Shown piece by piece: positions 1 to 12,194 of a stretch of DNA of 64,000 bases (position 1 is its first letter; every line of letters begins with the position of its first letter). The notes under the pieces are model-generated. The model worked only from the letters and a program-made list of their open reading frames with translations, was not told the DNA's origin and did no database searches. The translations under genes and the position numbers were made by a program. The stretch is from Phyto melanocephala (taxonomy: Eukaryota > Arthropoda > Insecta > Diptera > Rhinophoridae), in the NCBI GenBank assembly GCA_941918925.1, contig OW799236.1, positions 100,456,562 through 100,520,561 on the forward strand, written 5' to 3'.

Positions 1-753
1 TCCACATGGTTTTATTTAATGGAGGATTTTGCTGCTGAACAGTGTGTGTATGTTGGGATACCATTAAATGGTTTGTTTGTTTGTTTACGTTTTTTTTATA
101 TTTGTTAGACAATTTGTTTTATGTACGGCGTACCCAGTGAGGAGGGTTGGGACCCTCTGAGATATGCTTTATGGTGCTAGTCGGCAACTTTACTGGTCCC
201 TACGGCTGTTACATAAATGGCTGTAAACTGCTTTATGTGCTGGTGGAATCATTGTTCCGTACTTAGAGCAAAGATCACTGATTTTTTCGTTCATCAAATG
301 AACAACCACTATGCGCAGAAGCTATAGTTTCAACAAGAGGACGCAACATATCACACAGCTCGTGCCATAATTTATTTAATGAAGGAAACGTTTGGCAACC
401 GCATGGTTTTACGTTTTGGACCAGACTAATTTTTGTGGGGATAAGTAAAATCGCTAGTCTACGCCGATATTTCCAAAACGATTGACCACCTGGAGGACAA
501 ATTTAGCCGCTTTATTGCTGATATACGATATTAAAAAAATAAATGAGAAATCTAGGAAAAAGTTATCGAAGATTTGACCTCCAGATTAGATTACGTCCGA
601 GCCAGCTGTGGCGGTCATGTGCAAGAAATCATGTATAAATTAAAATGCCAGAAGATTATTTTTCGAATAAAGTAAATTTTATTAGTTTAAAAAATTGTTC
701 TTTTTGTTATTCCATTTAAAAATTCAATACCTCTATAAAAAAAAACACCCTTT
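1..753 (+). pseudogene. Mariner-like transposase remnant
   Basis: Around 235-650 the plus strand, with frame breaks and stops, reads as the C-terminal half of a mariner-type transposase: AGGIIVPY (usual GxIIGPYFF), FQQEDATYHTAR (usual FQQDGATxHTA), then RFGPD*FLWG and a helical tail near the end. The right edge may be the TIR-like CACCCTTTAC at about 745-755. It is heavily decayed and cut by the window start. Confidence 0.65.
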
Positions 754-760
754 ACATATA

Positions 761-1322
761 AACGGTGTCTCAGTACAAATTCATTTTTTCATTTTTAAAT
801 AAAAACATGAATTTGTTGAGATAGTAGTGATTTTTTTGTTCGTTTATAAAGAAGATGTCTCCCGATTAAGTATGGAATAAACCTTTCCGATGCAATTGCG
901 CTTCAGCAATGAAGATGACTTTTTTGAAAATTGGATTGACATTTTTTTTCTCTATTACTCATTGATTAAACTGCCGGCGCTTTCCATGATCTGCTAGTTT
1001 GTTCGGCCCCGCTCTCGTTTTGCAAAAGACCAATCGATTTAATGATGCAAAGGAACCTTACTGTCCATTGCAGACCCAGTTTCTTCAAATTTGGTTGACA
1101 CATTAAGTGTAGGTACTTTCTGAACTGAAAAATTTTCAGAGTTTGCGAGCCGCCTCTACAGACTTTTCCAATTTTTTGTAATAAGTTTTCACAATCTTCA
1201 AGCTCTTTAGTTTTAATAATTGGAATAGATATACAATTGCTAAATTCCACAGTTGTCACTTGAAAAAAAAACAAATTTTACACTAAATTTTAAAAAAGTC
1301 CATTTTTACTGAGACACCCTTT
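761..1322. mobile_element. TIR element, 562 bp, flanked by TA
   Basis: The ends are imperfect inverted repeats: left AACGGTGTCTCAGTACAAAT and right, on the other strand, AAAGGGTGTCTCAGTAAAAA, each next to TA. This is the layout of a Tc1/mariner-type non-autonomous element. The minus-strand open frame of 102 codons inside shows no transposase motif that I recognise. Confidence 0.65.
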
Positions 1323-1506
1323 TATGAATTTTAAACTTTAAATTTTAGAAAAGCATAAAATTTTCTTTTTTAAATTTAAAACTTTAACACATGCTACATT
1401 TCCACTAATACTTGTAATTGTAACATTTGACAGACAAATCAATCCGAAAATAATACTCGTTTTAAAATTTTGCCATGAGAAAGAAAATGTAAAATGGGTT
1501 ACATTA

Positions 1507-2243
1507 AAGGTGAATTCACCCATTTGTTCTGAACAAAATTTTTTCCGGAGAATAACATTTTTTACTGAGAGTTTTCTGCAGAACGATTAACCCATTTAAG
1601 AAAATTTGTCCGAAAAAACAAAGCTGCCATATAATATAAAATGCAAACAGTTGTACAAAGTGGAAGCACCGCTAGCAAACTATGTAAATAAATACAAACG
1701 TAAATTATTTCATTAAAATATATGTGAAGAAAATGTCGGATAGAAGAAAACTAAAATTATTATTTTTAATTGAAGTGCATAAAGTCAATTTGTTTGCAAA
1801 AGAAATTTATAAAAAAAAATCGAAAATAAAAAGAGTCGCTTCTATTTCATTCCATAAACCCTGTTTTAAATAATTATTTTTGTATGCACTATTGCTCATG
1901 TCATACAAACATTTTCTTCCTGGTTTTTTAATTCTTCTATTAATTTTTGAGCAATATTTTCATTAAATTCCATTTTAATTGTTAATTTTCGGCAAAAACA
2001 ATTTTTGTATAATAAATGTACTGACACTGTGTGATGTGGCAACCAAATTCAATTTTCATGTAAATATTGAAAAATAGTGGCATCCCAATTCAGTCTCTTC
2101 TGAACAAGAATTAAAATTAAACCAATTCAAGAAAAATCTTTCTGAACAAAATAATCTCTCTCTCTCTCTCTCAAAAGTAAAACATCAAACTCAATACAAA
2201 AAAAATTTGTTCTGAACTAAAATTTTATGGGTGAATCCAGCTT
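1507..2243. mobile_element. TIR element, about 737 bp, unclassified
   Basis: Left end AAGGTGAATTCACCCAT and right end (reverse) AAGCTGGATTCACCCAT form a 17-bp inverted repeat with two mismatches; a further TTCTGAAC-containing block follows on both sides. The interior is AT-rich, non-coding, and holds a (TC)9 run at 2155-2172. No superfamily can be assigned; target duplication is unclear. Confidence 0.55.
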
Positions 2244-2502
2244 AATTGAACTTTGATTGATTTGATCTGCATTTAAAAGAGGCTCGCTATAATAAAACAA
2301 TGACAACAAGAAAATAATTCAACCACATTGACTCAAAATATACCAAAAGTGCATTGTAATTAAGTACATATGAGTGCGAAACAGGTGCAGTTTAAATGCA
2401 AGTGACCCAAAACAAATGAATCAATGGGGGAAAAACATGTTTTAAACGAAACCTTAGTACACTCATGACTAGACGGAATTACACAGTTACGTAGAAATCA
2501 TA

Positions 2503-2525
2503 GATACATACATACATACATACAT
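2503..2525. repeat. (CATA)n microsatellite
   Basis: A run of CATA units. Similar ACATACAT runs recur near 3265, 8990 and 52485. Confidence 0.8.
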
Positions 2526-2925
2526 GTAAAATGTTCATACATAGGTATATGACAAATGCTTTTCAATTGCAATTTTTAGAATTTGTTTGATGTATGATGT
2601 ATCTGTTATTGTAAACAAATGATTTTTCTATTTCATCTAGCATTAAGTGCAGTAATCGTTTGTAGGTATGAAGGTAGGTATGTACATATATTGTATTATT
2701 TTATTTATTTTCAATGCAACATAAATTAAGCTTAATGTTACAAAGTAAAAATAAGAATTGAAATAAATAGAGAATAACATTTGTATCAGGTACGGAAAAG
2801 CTAATACGTTCTTAATTTTTTAATACTATTTGATGTTAAAAAAAAGTTTTTAATATTTAATCTTACTATTTTTTTGATGTTTTTTTTAATGTTGTAAAAA
2901 ATTAACTGTAAAATAGTTGCATCAT

Positions 2926-3764
2926 TATACCCTTCACACAGTGAGAAAGGGTTTATATAGGTTTGTCATTCCGTGTGAAATATCTACAATTTTCATTTCC
3001 GACCCCATAAAGTATATATTTTCTGAAAGCTTATGAATAGGGGAGTCGATTAAGCTCTGTCAGTCTGTCCATGTGTATGTTGAAATCAACTTTTTGAAGC
3101 CCCCCGACATCGCTTGGACCCGGGTGAGGTATTAAAATATCATAAATATTCGGGAGTAGATCGGTATTGAAAATCAGAAATATCGGTACATAAACAACTG
3201 AGATATGAGCAAAAACCCACGACCACCTCGATTTTTTTTCGCAAAAACAACATTACAACAACAACATACATACATACAAACGTGTATACTGGATAGAGAA
3301 AACGTGGCATCGAATCCCAGCTGAGCCAAACAATTTTTTTTATTTTTTTTATATTTTTTTTTTTTATTTTTTTTTTTATTTTTTTTTTATTTTTTATTTA
3401 TTATATTATATATATTTTTATTTTTTTTTTTAATTTTTAAAAAATTTTTTTTTTTTTAATTTTTTTTGTTTTATATTAATTATATATATATATATATTTT
3501 AATTATTTTTTTAAAAAAAATTTTTTTAAATTTTTTTTTTAATTTTTTTTTAAATTTTTTTTTAAAATTTTTTTTTTTTTTCTTTTAACATACATACGTA
3601 AAGTTATAATTTAAAAATGGGTTGTTTTTATATATGTATGTTTTTTATATGTATGTACGTATTTCATATGAGATGAATGGTGATACAAACAATTGTTATT
3701 GCATGACCACACGTTGTGAAGGGTATATTAGATTCGGCACGGCCGAATATAGCGCTCTTACTTG
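2926..3764 (+). mobile_element. Helitron-like non-autonomous repeat, copy A
   Basis: It begins TATACCCTTCACA and ends with the inverted TGTGAAGGGTATA followed by hairpin TTCGGCACGGCCGAA and terminus CTCTTACTTG. The middle has blocks shared by all family members: 'GGTTTGTCATTCCGTG', 'CATAAAGTATATATTTTCTG', a GTCTGTCC-rich part and 'GACATCGC..GGACCC'. A poly(T)-rich tract lies at about 3331-3590. Resembles dipteran DINE/Helentron or 'mini-me' repeats; family name not verified. Other copies: 5216, 10434, 16724, 20370, 29644, 31620, 32603, 45990, 48560, 51120 and 56729. Confidence 0.75.
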
Positions 3765-3889
3765 TTTTAATTAGGGAAATACAATGTTTTAAATAATAGG
3801 GTAAACGTACCATGTGCATGTGCCATGAGTCGTCATGTTTTGAATTAAAATGTAAATAAATAAGAATACCGCACTTATAAAGGGTAATT

Positions 3890-4787
3890 TTTTAGGTATT
3901 ATCTTTTTGGCAACACTGGTTTAAACAGCTGACGCACGTTTCGTGTTTTGTTTAACTGTCAAACATCTTCAGTTTGATCTATAATTTAACCATGGCAAAT
4001 TATTGAATTTTATTATCAAAATGCGTGCTCTGTTAAGAAAGTTCATCACACCTAAATCCTTCCGCAAAATTTTCGACGTTGTTGAGAAACAGAGGCCCAA
4101 TAGCTGCGTTAATAAGCAGAATTGGCGATTTTCGAGTGAAGATCAGCCAGAAGCATTGCAAGAGCTACCAATGCATCCAGAAAAAGTCATAGTTTGGTGC
4201 GGTTTATGGGCTGGTGGCATCATTGGACCGTACTTCTTCAAAGATGATGCGAATAGTAACGTAACTGTGAATGGTGAGCGCTACCGTGAGATGATATCTA
4301 ACTTTTTTATGCCCAAAATCCAAGAGCTTGACTTGCATGGTGGTTTCAACAAGACGGTGCCACATGCCACACAGCACGCTTAACAATGGACTTATTGAGA
4401 GGCGAGTTCGGCGAACATTTTATTTCACGTTCGGGACCGGTAAATTGGCCGCCTAGATCGTGCGATTTAACACCTTTAGACTATTTTTTGTGGGGCTATG
4501 TTAAGGCTCATGTCTATACACACATGCCCGCTTCAATTGACGCATTGGAAGACAACATTGAAGCATTTATTCATGAGATACCGGCCGAAATGTTGGAAAG
4601 AGTAAGCCAAAATTTGACTAAGCGGTTGGACCATTTGAGGCGCAGTCACGGTCAACATTTGCATGAAATAATCTTCAAACAGTAAATGATATAGACATTA
4701 CTAACGATTCAAATAAAGATTTTATGCATTTTTCTGAATTTTATGTGTTTTTTTAAACTTTCCTATAGCTTATAAAAAATCACGCTT
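3890..4787 (+). mobile_element. Mariner-like element, internally deleted and frameshifted
   Basis: TIRs AAGGGTAATTTTTTAGGTAT and (reverse) AAGCGTGATTTTTTATAAGC are flanked by TA. The transposase is in two pieces: 4003-4383 (start of the helix-turn-helix region, a junction that removes the first catalytic Asp, then VNKQNWRF and VIVWCGLWAGGIIGPYFFKD) and 4386-4685 (RSCDLTPLDYFLWGYVKAHV). A single-base frame change near 4340 separates them; in the shifted frame the second-Asp motif WFQQDGATCHTA is readable. By my count 36 residues lie between that Asp and the Asp of SCDLTP, not the 34 usual for mariner, pointing to a relative of the DD37D-type clades. Non-functional. Confidence 0.85.
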
Positions 4788-5215
4788 TACATATATACAT
4801 ATAATTTCGAAAGATACAGGCTTCAGAATATGGAATTTTTAGTGCCTTTAAATCGGTGAACCGTTATGTAACAAGAGCTGCAGTGTTAATTTCCTCATAA
4901 ATTTTTTAGTGTTTAAAAGATTCTAAATTAGTTAGTATTTATACTAAGTTAAGTTATATTTTAACAATACGTGCTTAAAAAGAAAGAAGACAATTAAATT
5001 ATTGCCAAAATTCATCAAAACATTTTAATTTTCTCCATTTTCATTGCTGCCGACATTAGGTTCAAAAATTCTATGATTTAAAATGGTCGGCAGGGAGTGC
5101 CGACTACTGGTAAATAATCTTTTTCTCCCATTAAGCTACAATTTTACAAAGTTGGTTATCAATAATCTCTTTTTCTATACTAAAAGGCCTGCGTATAATA
5201 GGACATACTATGAGC

Positions 5216-5510
5216 GGCAAAGTTTTGTATACCTTTCACAGTGAGTGTAAGGGTTTATAAAGGTTTGTCTTTCAATTAAGCATTGTCCGTCTGTCATTCT
5301 GTCCATGTGTATGTTTAAATCAATTTTTTTAAGCCCCCCAGACATTTCCCAGACCCGTGCAAGGTACCAATATATTAGAAATATTCGGGGGCAGAGAGAG
5401 AGAGAGATAGGGATATGATGAAAAAACCTAGACCATCTACAATACAATACAATACAAATACAAACTGGATGAAAGGAGGTTCGAATCGCAGTTAAGATAA
5501 AAATTAACTT
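5216..5510 (+). mobile_element. Helitron-like repeat, copy B (5' part only)
   Basis: Shares 'CACAGTGAG..AAGGGTTTATA', 'TGTCCATGTGTATGTT' and 'GGTA..AATATTAGAAATATTCGGG' with copy A, then ends in a CAATACAATACAATACAA run. No terminal hairpin follows, so it is truncated. Confidence 0.6.
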
Positions 5511-5619
5511 TTTTTATTTTTAATACATACATATATAAACACAATTTATAATTTAATAACAATGCGATGTTTTGAAAAAATAACATTTAACAAAAAATTC
5601 ACAACATAAATTTTTTGAT

Positions 5620-6914
5620 TTAACCCTTTCACTACCACTGGGATCATGCATCCCAAGAGAAATTTAAAAAATAACCAAAAATACAATAATCACTTTATTT
5701 AAATAAAAAAAAAGTCCAATTGGTAAGTATTTGTGTTTTGTGTGTATAATCAGCTGTTTTTTTTACGTAAGAAGATTGTTTTTTATAAACATTATTTGGC
5801 AGCAACCTCGATTAGGCGCGCACTTGTTTTGTAAATTTTTAAAAGTGCATAAGTGTTTTTTCGTTTTATAATATTTTGTACAAATAATATAGGCATTTTA
5901 TATTGTAATAAAGTGAGTAAGCAAAAATATTAGTTAAATTTTTTATTTTATATGGGTTTTTATCTATATGGGATAATAGATCCCATTGGTTTTGTTTGTT
6001 TCACATAAATGGGACATATTATCCCATTGGTATGGATCAATATAACAATTTGTATGTTTGCAGGAAGAATAAAAACAAATAAGCTAAGGGAAAGCGAAAT
6101 ATCTGCTATTATAAATTCCAGTGACTCTGACAGGAGAATGTGCTGGTGTGATGGGAGGAAAATGGCAGGACTCACGTGAAGTTATTGTTACGAGTAACTG
6201 TCAGAAGCCTAAAATTTCCACACAGTCTTGTGAAAACAGAAAAATGGTTCTAGAGCTGTAGTTAACTGTCCTGAATCCTTGGCTTTCTATAATCAGAGCA
6301 TGGGAGGAGTTGACATATCTGATGAAAAAGTTACAACTTACGATTATAACAGAAAATCGACAAAATGGCGTGGCGTAAAGTTTTTTTCTAGCTCCTTATG
6401 ACATTCGTTGTAAATGCTCATATCCTTTATCAAAAAAATGTATTTGTTAGTATTCCACTTGCAAAACAAATCGTTTCTCAAGGTAGGACTAGCTCAGAAG
6501 CCAAAAGGATATCTACAATAAAAGGTCCTAGGTCAAAAAGGTCTAAGAAAATATTCATGTAGCCCACTGAAAAAGAAAAAACATTCATATTATTGATGTA
6601 TGTTCAATGTGCAAAGAGCCCCCTTTTTTCAATATTTTTGTTATTTCCACAAATAATTCATCCGAAACTTTCATTTTATAAAAATAAGTCACATTTTATT
6701 TTCATACATACACTTCAAATGGAATATATAGTTCCAATTTTTGATGCTTTAAAAACCCAATGGGACATATAATCCCAGGACATATCTTTGTTCTAAAGGA
6801 CAGTAGAATTAAAAGAAAAAAAAAAAATTTCGCTCTTGAGTATTACATGTATATGAAGAACTTATTTAAACTTGTTAAAAATTACTTTTTAAAGTACGGT
6901 AGTGAAAGGGTTAA
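5620..6914 (+). mobile_element. piggyBac-type element, internally deleted, perfect TIRs and TTAA target
   Basis: TTAA at 5620-5623 and at 6911-6914 flank perfect 13-bp inverted repeats CCCTTTCACTACC and GGTAGTGAAAGGG. Plus-strand remnants fit a DDE_Tnp_1_7 transposase: an acidic N-terminal stretch near 6062-6130 (ISAIINSSDSDRR), then a jump to the C-terminal catalytic block near 6278-6400 (FYNQSMGGVDISDE, YDYNRKSTKWRG). A lone CxxC (CSMCKEP) near 6606 may remain from the C-terminal cysteine-rich domain. The central acidic residues are gone. Subterminal TGGGAxxxxATCCCA motifs repeat near both ends. Confidence 0.9.
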
Positions 6915-6969
6915 CATCTCTGGTTTACATGTCAATATATTTTTAAAAATTACGAGTGAGATTTGAAAA

Positions 6970-8500
6970 GCAATAAGATCATTTTAACTTATATATCTAT
7001 TAGGGTGATCGGCTCTGTTTTGCAACCAGAGGAAAAACAGGGTTTTTACTCTTTAAACATGCGATTTTTTTCAAATGTTAATTTTTCGTTTTTTGATTTT
7101 TTTTTACCCACATATTGATGTCAACTATAATTGTGCTACATGCTCCCATGTAAGGAACTTTCTTAATAGTGAATAATTTAATAAAATAAGTTTTAAATGT
7201 TATGTCTTGTGCTGGCAAGAGCCACAGGATATACAAATTTATATTCTCTGGCTTCTTTTGGAAATCACAAAAAAACCCATAGCCACGTTGTTTAAAATTT
7301 CAAGGGATTCTTCGAGGCTGTAGCACCTATTAACTTATAAAATCACTTGGCTTAACTACGTCATATGACACTCTTATTTTGCACTTAATATCAACTTACT
7401 ATACTACCCTCGTACTTAAAAATCGTTTGTATATGTCTAAAAAATAGACACTAAATGAAACCAGAGCAATTAATCTAAACTTAAATAAACATAATGTCAC
7501 TATATGAGAATGTAGATTTATACACATATTTATAAATGTAAATATCATATTAATGTAATGCATCATTTCAATTTTAATAAAAACAAGATTTTTTGAGATA
7601 TTAAAAACAACATTATATTTATAAAAAATTATGTCGGTCACTTGAGTCCTATACAAGCTCGGCACGATACCAATTTTTGGAAAAAAATTTTTTCGATTAT
7701 GTTATTTTTAAGCTCGTGAATTATTACGGGATTTTCTTTCAAAAGATCCATTATTTCTGTTAACATCCTGATGAAACCATAAAAACCTTCGGATCTTCTC
7801 CCTGTAGCGATTAACGATTGATATTCAAATTAGAATACCCTTTATAATCGCTATACCGTACATACGTATATATAAAATGAGACATAAATAATCCTTTGTA
7901 AAAAAGATTATAGATTACAGTTTAAAAACACATTTATTTTCAGTTTCATTTGAACTGAATCAATTTAGCTGCTGTATACATTTTACATTTAGCTGATAAT
8001 ACATTTTTAATTGTTGTTTTATTTTTGTCCACAATTAAGCTTTAAGTTTAAAATAATAGTTTTTTTTTTTTCATAGAAAAAATACTTTTAAGAATTTAGT
8101 TTGTATATAAAAGCAACCAGCATCCTTATGGTTTTTAAAAGACTGCAATTTCTTCTTCATGTTGTTAGAACAACTAAATTGTGTGTGTGTAATTGTCTGA
8201 GTAATGTCACCTAGTTTATCCGCTTTTTTGAAGTTTTTGAATGCAAAATAAAAATAATAGTAAAAACTACTAACTTTTCATTTTTTTTATTTCAAACAAG
8301 AATTGCTTTGAGAGGACAACAATAACATGTCTCTTGCAGGGACATTTTTATTACCCAATTTAAGTTAGATTGGATGGGAAAAGAAATTACACAGAAACTT
8401 TAATAGTTACATCTGTTTTGTTGTTGCTCAGATTGGTTCAAAAGTCACCACGAGGTTAAAAGGTTTAATAACTTTTTAGTTTATTTACCCTATTATTTTT
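6970..8500. other. AT-rich intergenic DNA, possible decayed element near 7650-7850
   Basis: No gene seen. The stretch 7725-7820 (GGGATTTTCTTTCAAAAGATCCATTATTTC and CTTCGGATCTTCTCCCTGTA, given here in parts) resembles 50850-50985, so it is probably a second copy of a decayed mariner-like end on the minus strand. A GT run is at 8180-8190. Confidence 0.35.
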
Positions 8501-8539
8501 TTTTTCAGAATATACATATGTATATGTAACACCTGGGTA

Positions 8540-8830
8540 ATAATAAATAATGAAACGATTTACAACTGAGCAAAGAACCAGAAAAATTTAATTTGATTTT
8601 ATGAGGCAGCGATCACTTATTTTAACGCAAAGAGCGAACTTCAGAATTTCGCACTCTGAAGCATTGATTCGCTGCTAAAATTTGCCTTGAACCATTAGAA
8701 CACGTTTGATTCCCGTAAGTATTGAATGTGTAGACCAAAATATTAACGAAACACCAATGACATCTACTAGAAGGCGTTCTGCTTAATTAAGAATTTCGCA
8801 TACGTCACTACGGCGTATTTAAAAAAAAAG
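8540..8830 (+). pseudogene. Mariner-like transposase, N-terminal fragment
   Basis: With several stops, the plus strand reads FTTEQRTRK, ILTQRANFRISHSEALIRC and TPMTSTRRRSA.LRISHTSL. These match the DNA-binding N-terminus typical of insect mariner-like transposases (paired helix-turn-helix, then STRRRSxQLxISRxSLxRIL). No catalytic part follows. Confidence 0.7.
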
Positions 8831-8989
8831 ATTTTCTGTTATTCCTGCTTTAATAATAAAAACCCTCAGATAATCGGCAACGTATAAATATTGCAGTTAA
8901 AGTTCAACAGTTGCCAGACTAAGTGAATTTTGGCTCACCTTGTATTAACTTAGCTTTTACAATGAAAACCCTTTAAATAATTACTAGAC

Positions 8990-9047
8990 ATACATACATC
9001 CAAACCTAAAGGTTACATACATACATCCAAACCTAAAGGTTACATAC
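8990..9047. repeat. Tandem duplication, about 27-bp unit, two copies
   Basis: The unit ACATACATCCAAACCTAAAGG plus TTACAT occurs twice in succession and then trails off in ACATTAATTC. Confidence 0.8.
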
Positions 9048-9049
9048 AT

Positions 9050-10430
9050 TAATTCAAAATGCTTTTTAATTAAAAAAAAAGTATTTTAGAGGTATATTAA
9101 TATAGATGTACCTTTTTTCTGAGTGAGTTAAAAAAAATCCACCTTTTTGTTTTTAGAGAAACTTGGTTACAGGTGTCGAAATTGAGAGGGCTTAATTTGT
9201 ACTTGTCCAATATATCAGCCGTATTATTTCTAACGACATTTCGGACATGGATTTTTTTATACGTTCCCAAACTCTGCTGCTTAAGCTCTTTCATTTGATA
9301 AAAAGATTGAGCGGGTTGAAGTTGAAAAACTTAAATGACTGTATTTGACCGATACTATTTTATAATGACAACTATCTCCGATTTGAAATTTTTCAGAGAG
9401 GACTATATTCTACTTATCAAGCACTTTTATTTGTTAGCAACTTTGATTCTCTCAGTTGGCTTTAAATTTAAGAAAAATACAAAATTTAGAAAAAATATCG
9501 AGGCAGTAATATTTTATCTCAGAGAGTTTTTAACCCGATTCTGCAGTTTTTTTTCTGTCACCACCATGTGCAAGAATTATTATTTAAGAACTTGATATAT
9601 TTATTTCATTACTTTCGCCTTTAACTATAGAAAAAATGTTTGTAAATAATTTGTGAAAAAATTGTAATTTTTGTCCTAAAGTATGAGAAAAATACAAGGA
9701 ACGTCTTGATTTTTTGCCTATAACTCAGCAAGTTATATAGCGACTGTGTTGTAGACTGTGGGTATACATATGCATTATGTGAGGGCTTGTAAAAGTTATT
9801 TTCAACAAAATAAATATTGTGGCCAATACAGATGGAAGAAAAGGCAAAGCTTGGCTACAGCATTAAATTATTTAATTTTTTAATAAATTAAATAGAAAAT
9901 CTGAAATTTTTTTAATAATTTTTAAGCAAAATATCGTAACAAAGAAACAAAAAAAGAAAATGTAATTTGCAAATATTGCTCTCCTGTACTTTAAATATAA
10001 GACTAAATATTGTTGTACAATAATTGAAAAATTCCATGTAAATAATTTAATTGTAAATTCATTAGTCACTGGCTGCTGGCCTAATAGTTAGTTTGTTATT
10101 TTTGTTATAAGAATTTGAACGTTTGTTTTGTGCTAATTCTTGTATCACCAATTTGTTCACGTTGGCAATACTATTGTCTTCATACAAATTGATTAGTCCA
10201 GACAACAGCCACTGTATAAAGCAAAATCAAAACTGGTTAACTTAGCAATTGATATTATAATTTATACAGTTATTTTTAATTTACATCTATACAGTACTTA
10301 TAAACCTTATACCTTCATCCAGACTTGCCAGATCAGAATCATAAAAATCTTAAATTTAATCAGCTTTTATAATATGATTGAAAAATTTAATTTACTACCG
10401 CAGTTGTATTGGAGTAGTGGTATTATTATA
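9050..10430. other. AT-rich intergenic DNA without recognised feature
   Basis: Short open frames here (for example minus 9097-9294 and plus 9335-9595) have no recognisable domain, are AT-driven in composition and lack splice or promoter support. I see no gene. Confidence 0.5.
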
Positions 10431-10433
10431 TGG

Positions 10434-11352
10434 TATAACCTGTGGTGCACTAGGGTTTATATAGGTTTGTCATTCCGTTTGTAATTTCTACAAATTTCAT
10501 ATCCGACCCCATAAAGTATATATTTTCTGAAAGCTTATGAAGAGAGGAGTCCCTTAAACCATGTCCATCTGTCCGTCGGTCCGTGTGTTGGTTAAAAACA
10601 ACTTTTAGAAGCAACCATATGTTCCTCAGATCTGTGTATGACTTTCTAAGATATGAGCAAATAAACGCGACTGCCTCTGTTTCTTCTCATATTTTTACCA
10701 CCAAAATTAAGACTTTTCAGCCATAGAATAATTTATAGGTACCTTTGCTACTATTTGTGGATATAATATGCCTCTAGAGATATTCGTTAAAAATTTTGGA
10801 TAAAGCGGGCTCTAATTGGCAAAGTTATAGGCAAAATTTTTTTTTAAAAATATATATTCCAAAAGTTTACAAACTAAAATCAATTTTTTCAGCTTCTAGA
10901 CAACCGAGAGGTCAATATTGACTAGCGCAATATAAGCACTATTAAAAAATTAGAATTCATGTTGGCCGCCACTATAAAATGGCGGACATTTCTTATATAT
11001 GGGCCAAAGCTTGTATTTTAAAATGTAAGTTCTTGAACCCCCTCAATATTAGTATCAAATGAAAGGTCCTTATCAGTAGAATATTAGAAAATGTAAAATC
11101 CAAGATGGCATCTAAAAAAAATGGTGGATCAAATTTTTTTAACCCCATCAATATGGGTAACAAATTAAAGGGCTTGACTAGTAGAATACAGTTAACTACG
11201 TAAAAATTCGAAATCAAGAATGGCGTCGAAACTAATAAGGAAAAATGGAGTATAACATGAAGGTTAAGCTACGATGTGGGATTATACCTATGTACATGAT
11301 GGTGAAGGGTATTATCAGATTCGGCACCGCCGAATATAGCACCTTTACTTCT
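10434..11352 (+). mobile_element. Helitron-like repeat, copy C
   Basis: Carries the family blocks 'GGTTTGTCATTCCGTTTG', 'CATAAAGTATATATTTTCTG' and GTCCGTCGGTCC, an 'AAGATGGC' and 'TGGCCGCCACTA' region, and the end hairpin TTCGGCACCGCCGAA before TATAGCACCTTTACTTC. Longer than copy A because it keeps a central segment that A lacks; D, H and I share that segment. Confidence 0.75.
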
Positions 11353-11559
11353 TTTTATTACCATTTCTTGAGTTTTTTAGTCATTTAAGCGTTTACGTGT
11401 TGTTCGGCCAGAAGGACTTGTTTTGGATGGATTTTCTAGATGAAATTTCGTTAACGTTTTACATATCAATTTCCATCATGCCCATCTCAATAATTATCCT
11501 TAATTTTTAATCTATGTTTATATGTTTGTAACAACACAAAAAGATAAACTTGTTAAATA

Positions 11560-12194
11560 TATTTTTCCTATAATTCATTTATTTAAACTCGTACTTACAT
11601 AACCCCATTAACAATAAATAAGAACATATATAGTTTTAAATTGTCTTTATTATGTTAATTTAAACTTATTATTTTATATGTGTTCATTTCGAATTTTGTT
11701 ATCGTAAATTGAAAGAAAATTAATATAATTACACGTTATTTTATTTACTTCATATTAAAATAAAGATTAATAAGACCCAATGCTGCTTTGGAATTTATAG
11801 AATAAAAAAATACGTACACATAAAAAAGAAAAATACTTAATAATAAAATACGCACAGTGTAACTACTAGCTTAAAACAAATGGCAAACTCAACATCATAA
11901 TTGACATAATCATTGGCATATGGAGAAAATGAGGCACACACTTACATATGCAATGACGATAATGCAAAATAAATAAAAATAAAAAAAAAAACATATAACG
12001 AACGGTTCAGGAAAACAGAAGAACAGCAAACTTTAGAACAGAACGGAAAAGGATAACAATACAAAAAGCAGACAACAGATACCAGGTAGAGAGCAGCAAC
12101 TGCAAGAGAAATCAGTAAAAGATTATGGAAATGTGTAATTATTTTATTTTTATTTTACACATTAATTCTGAAACCGCCACGTTATCTCGTACAC
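11560..12194 (-). other. Probable bdl 3' untranslated region
   Basis: Below the bdl stop the minus strand is AT-rich and non-coding. Plus-strand TTTATT motifs, that is AATAAA on the sense strand, occur near 12141, 11739, 11646 and 11574. I cannot say which poly(A) site is used. No mobile-element signature is seen here, unlike the sequence below about 11.35 kb, which fits a retained 3' UTR. Confidence 0.45.

Noticed and set aside
6970..7850. A TIR element beginning TTAGGGTGATCGGCTCTG
   Set aside because: The proposed right end near 7820 pairs only weakly, so the boundaries are not supportable.
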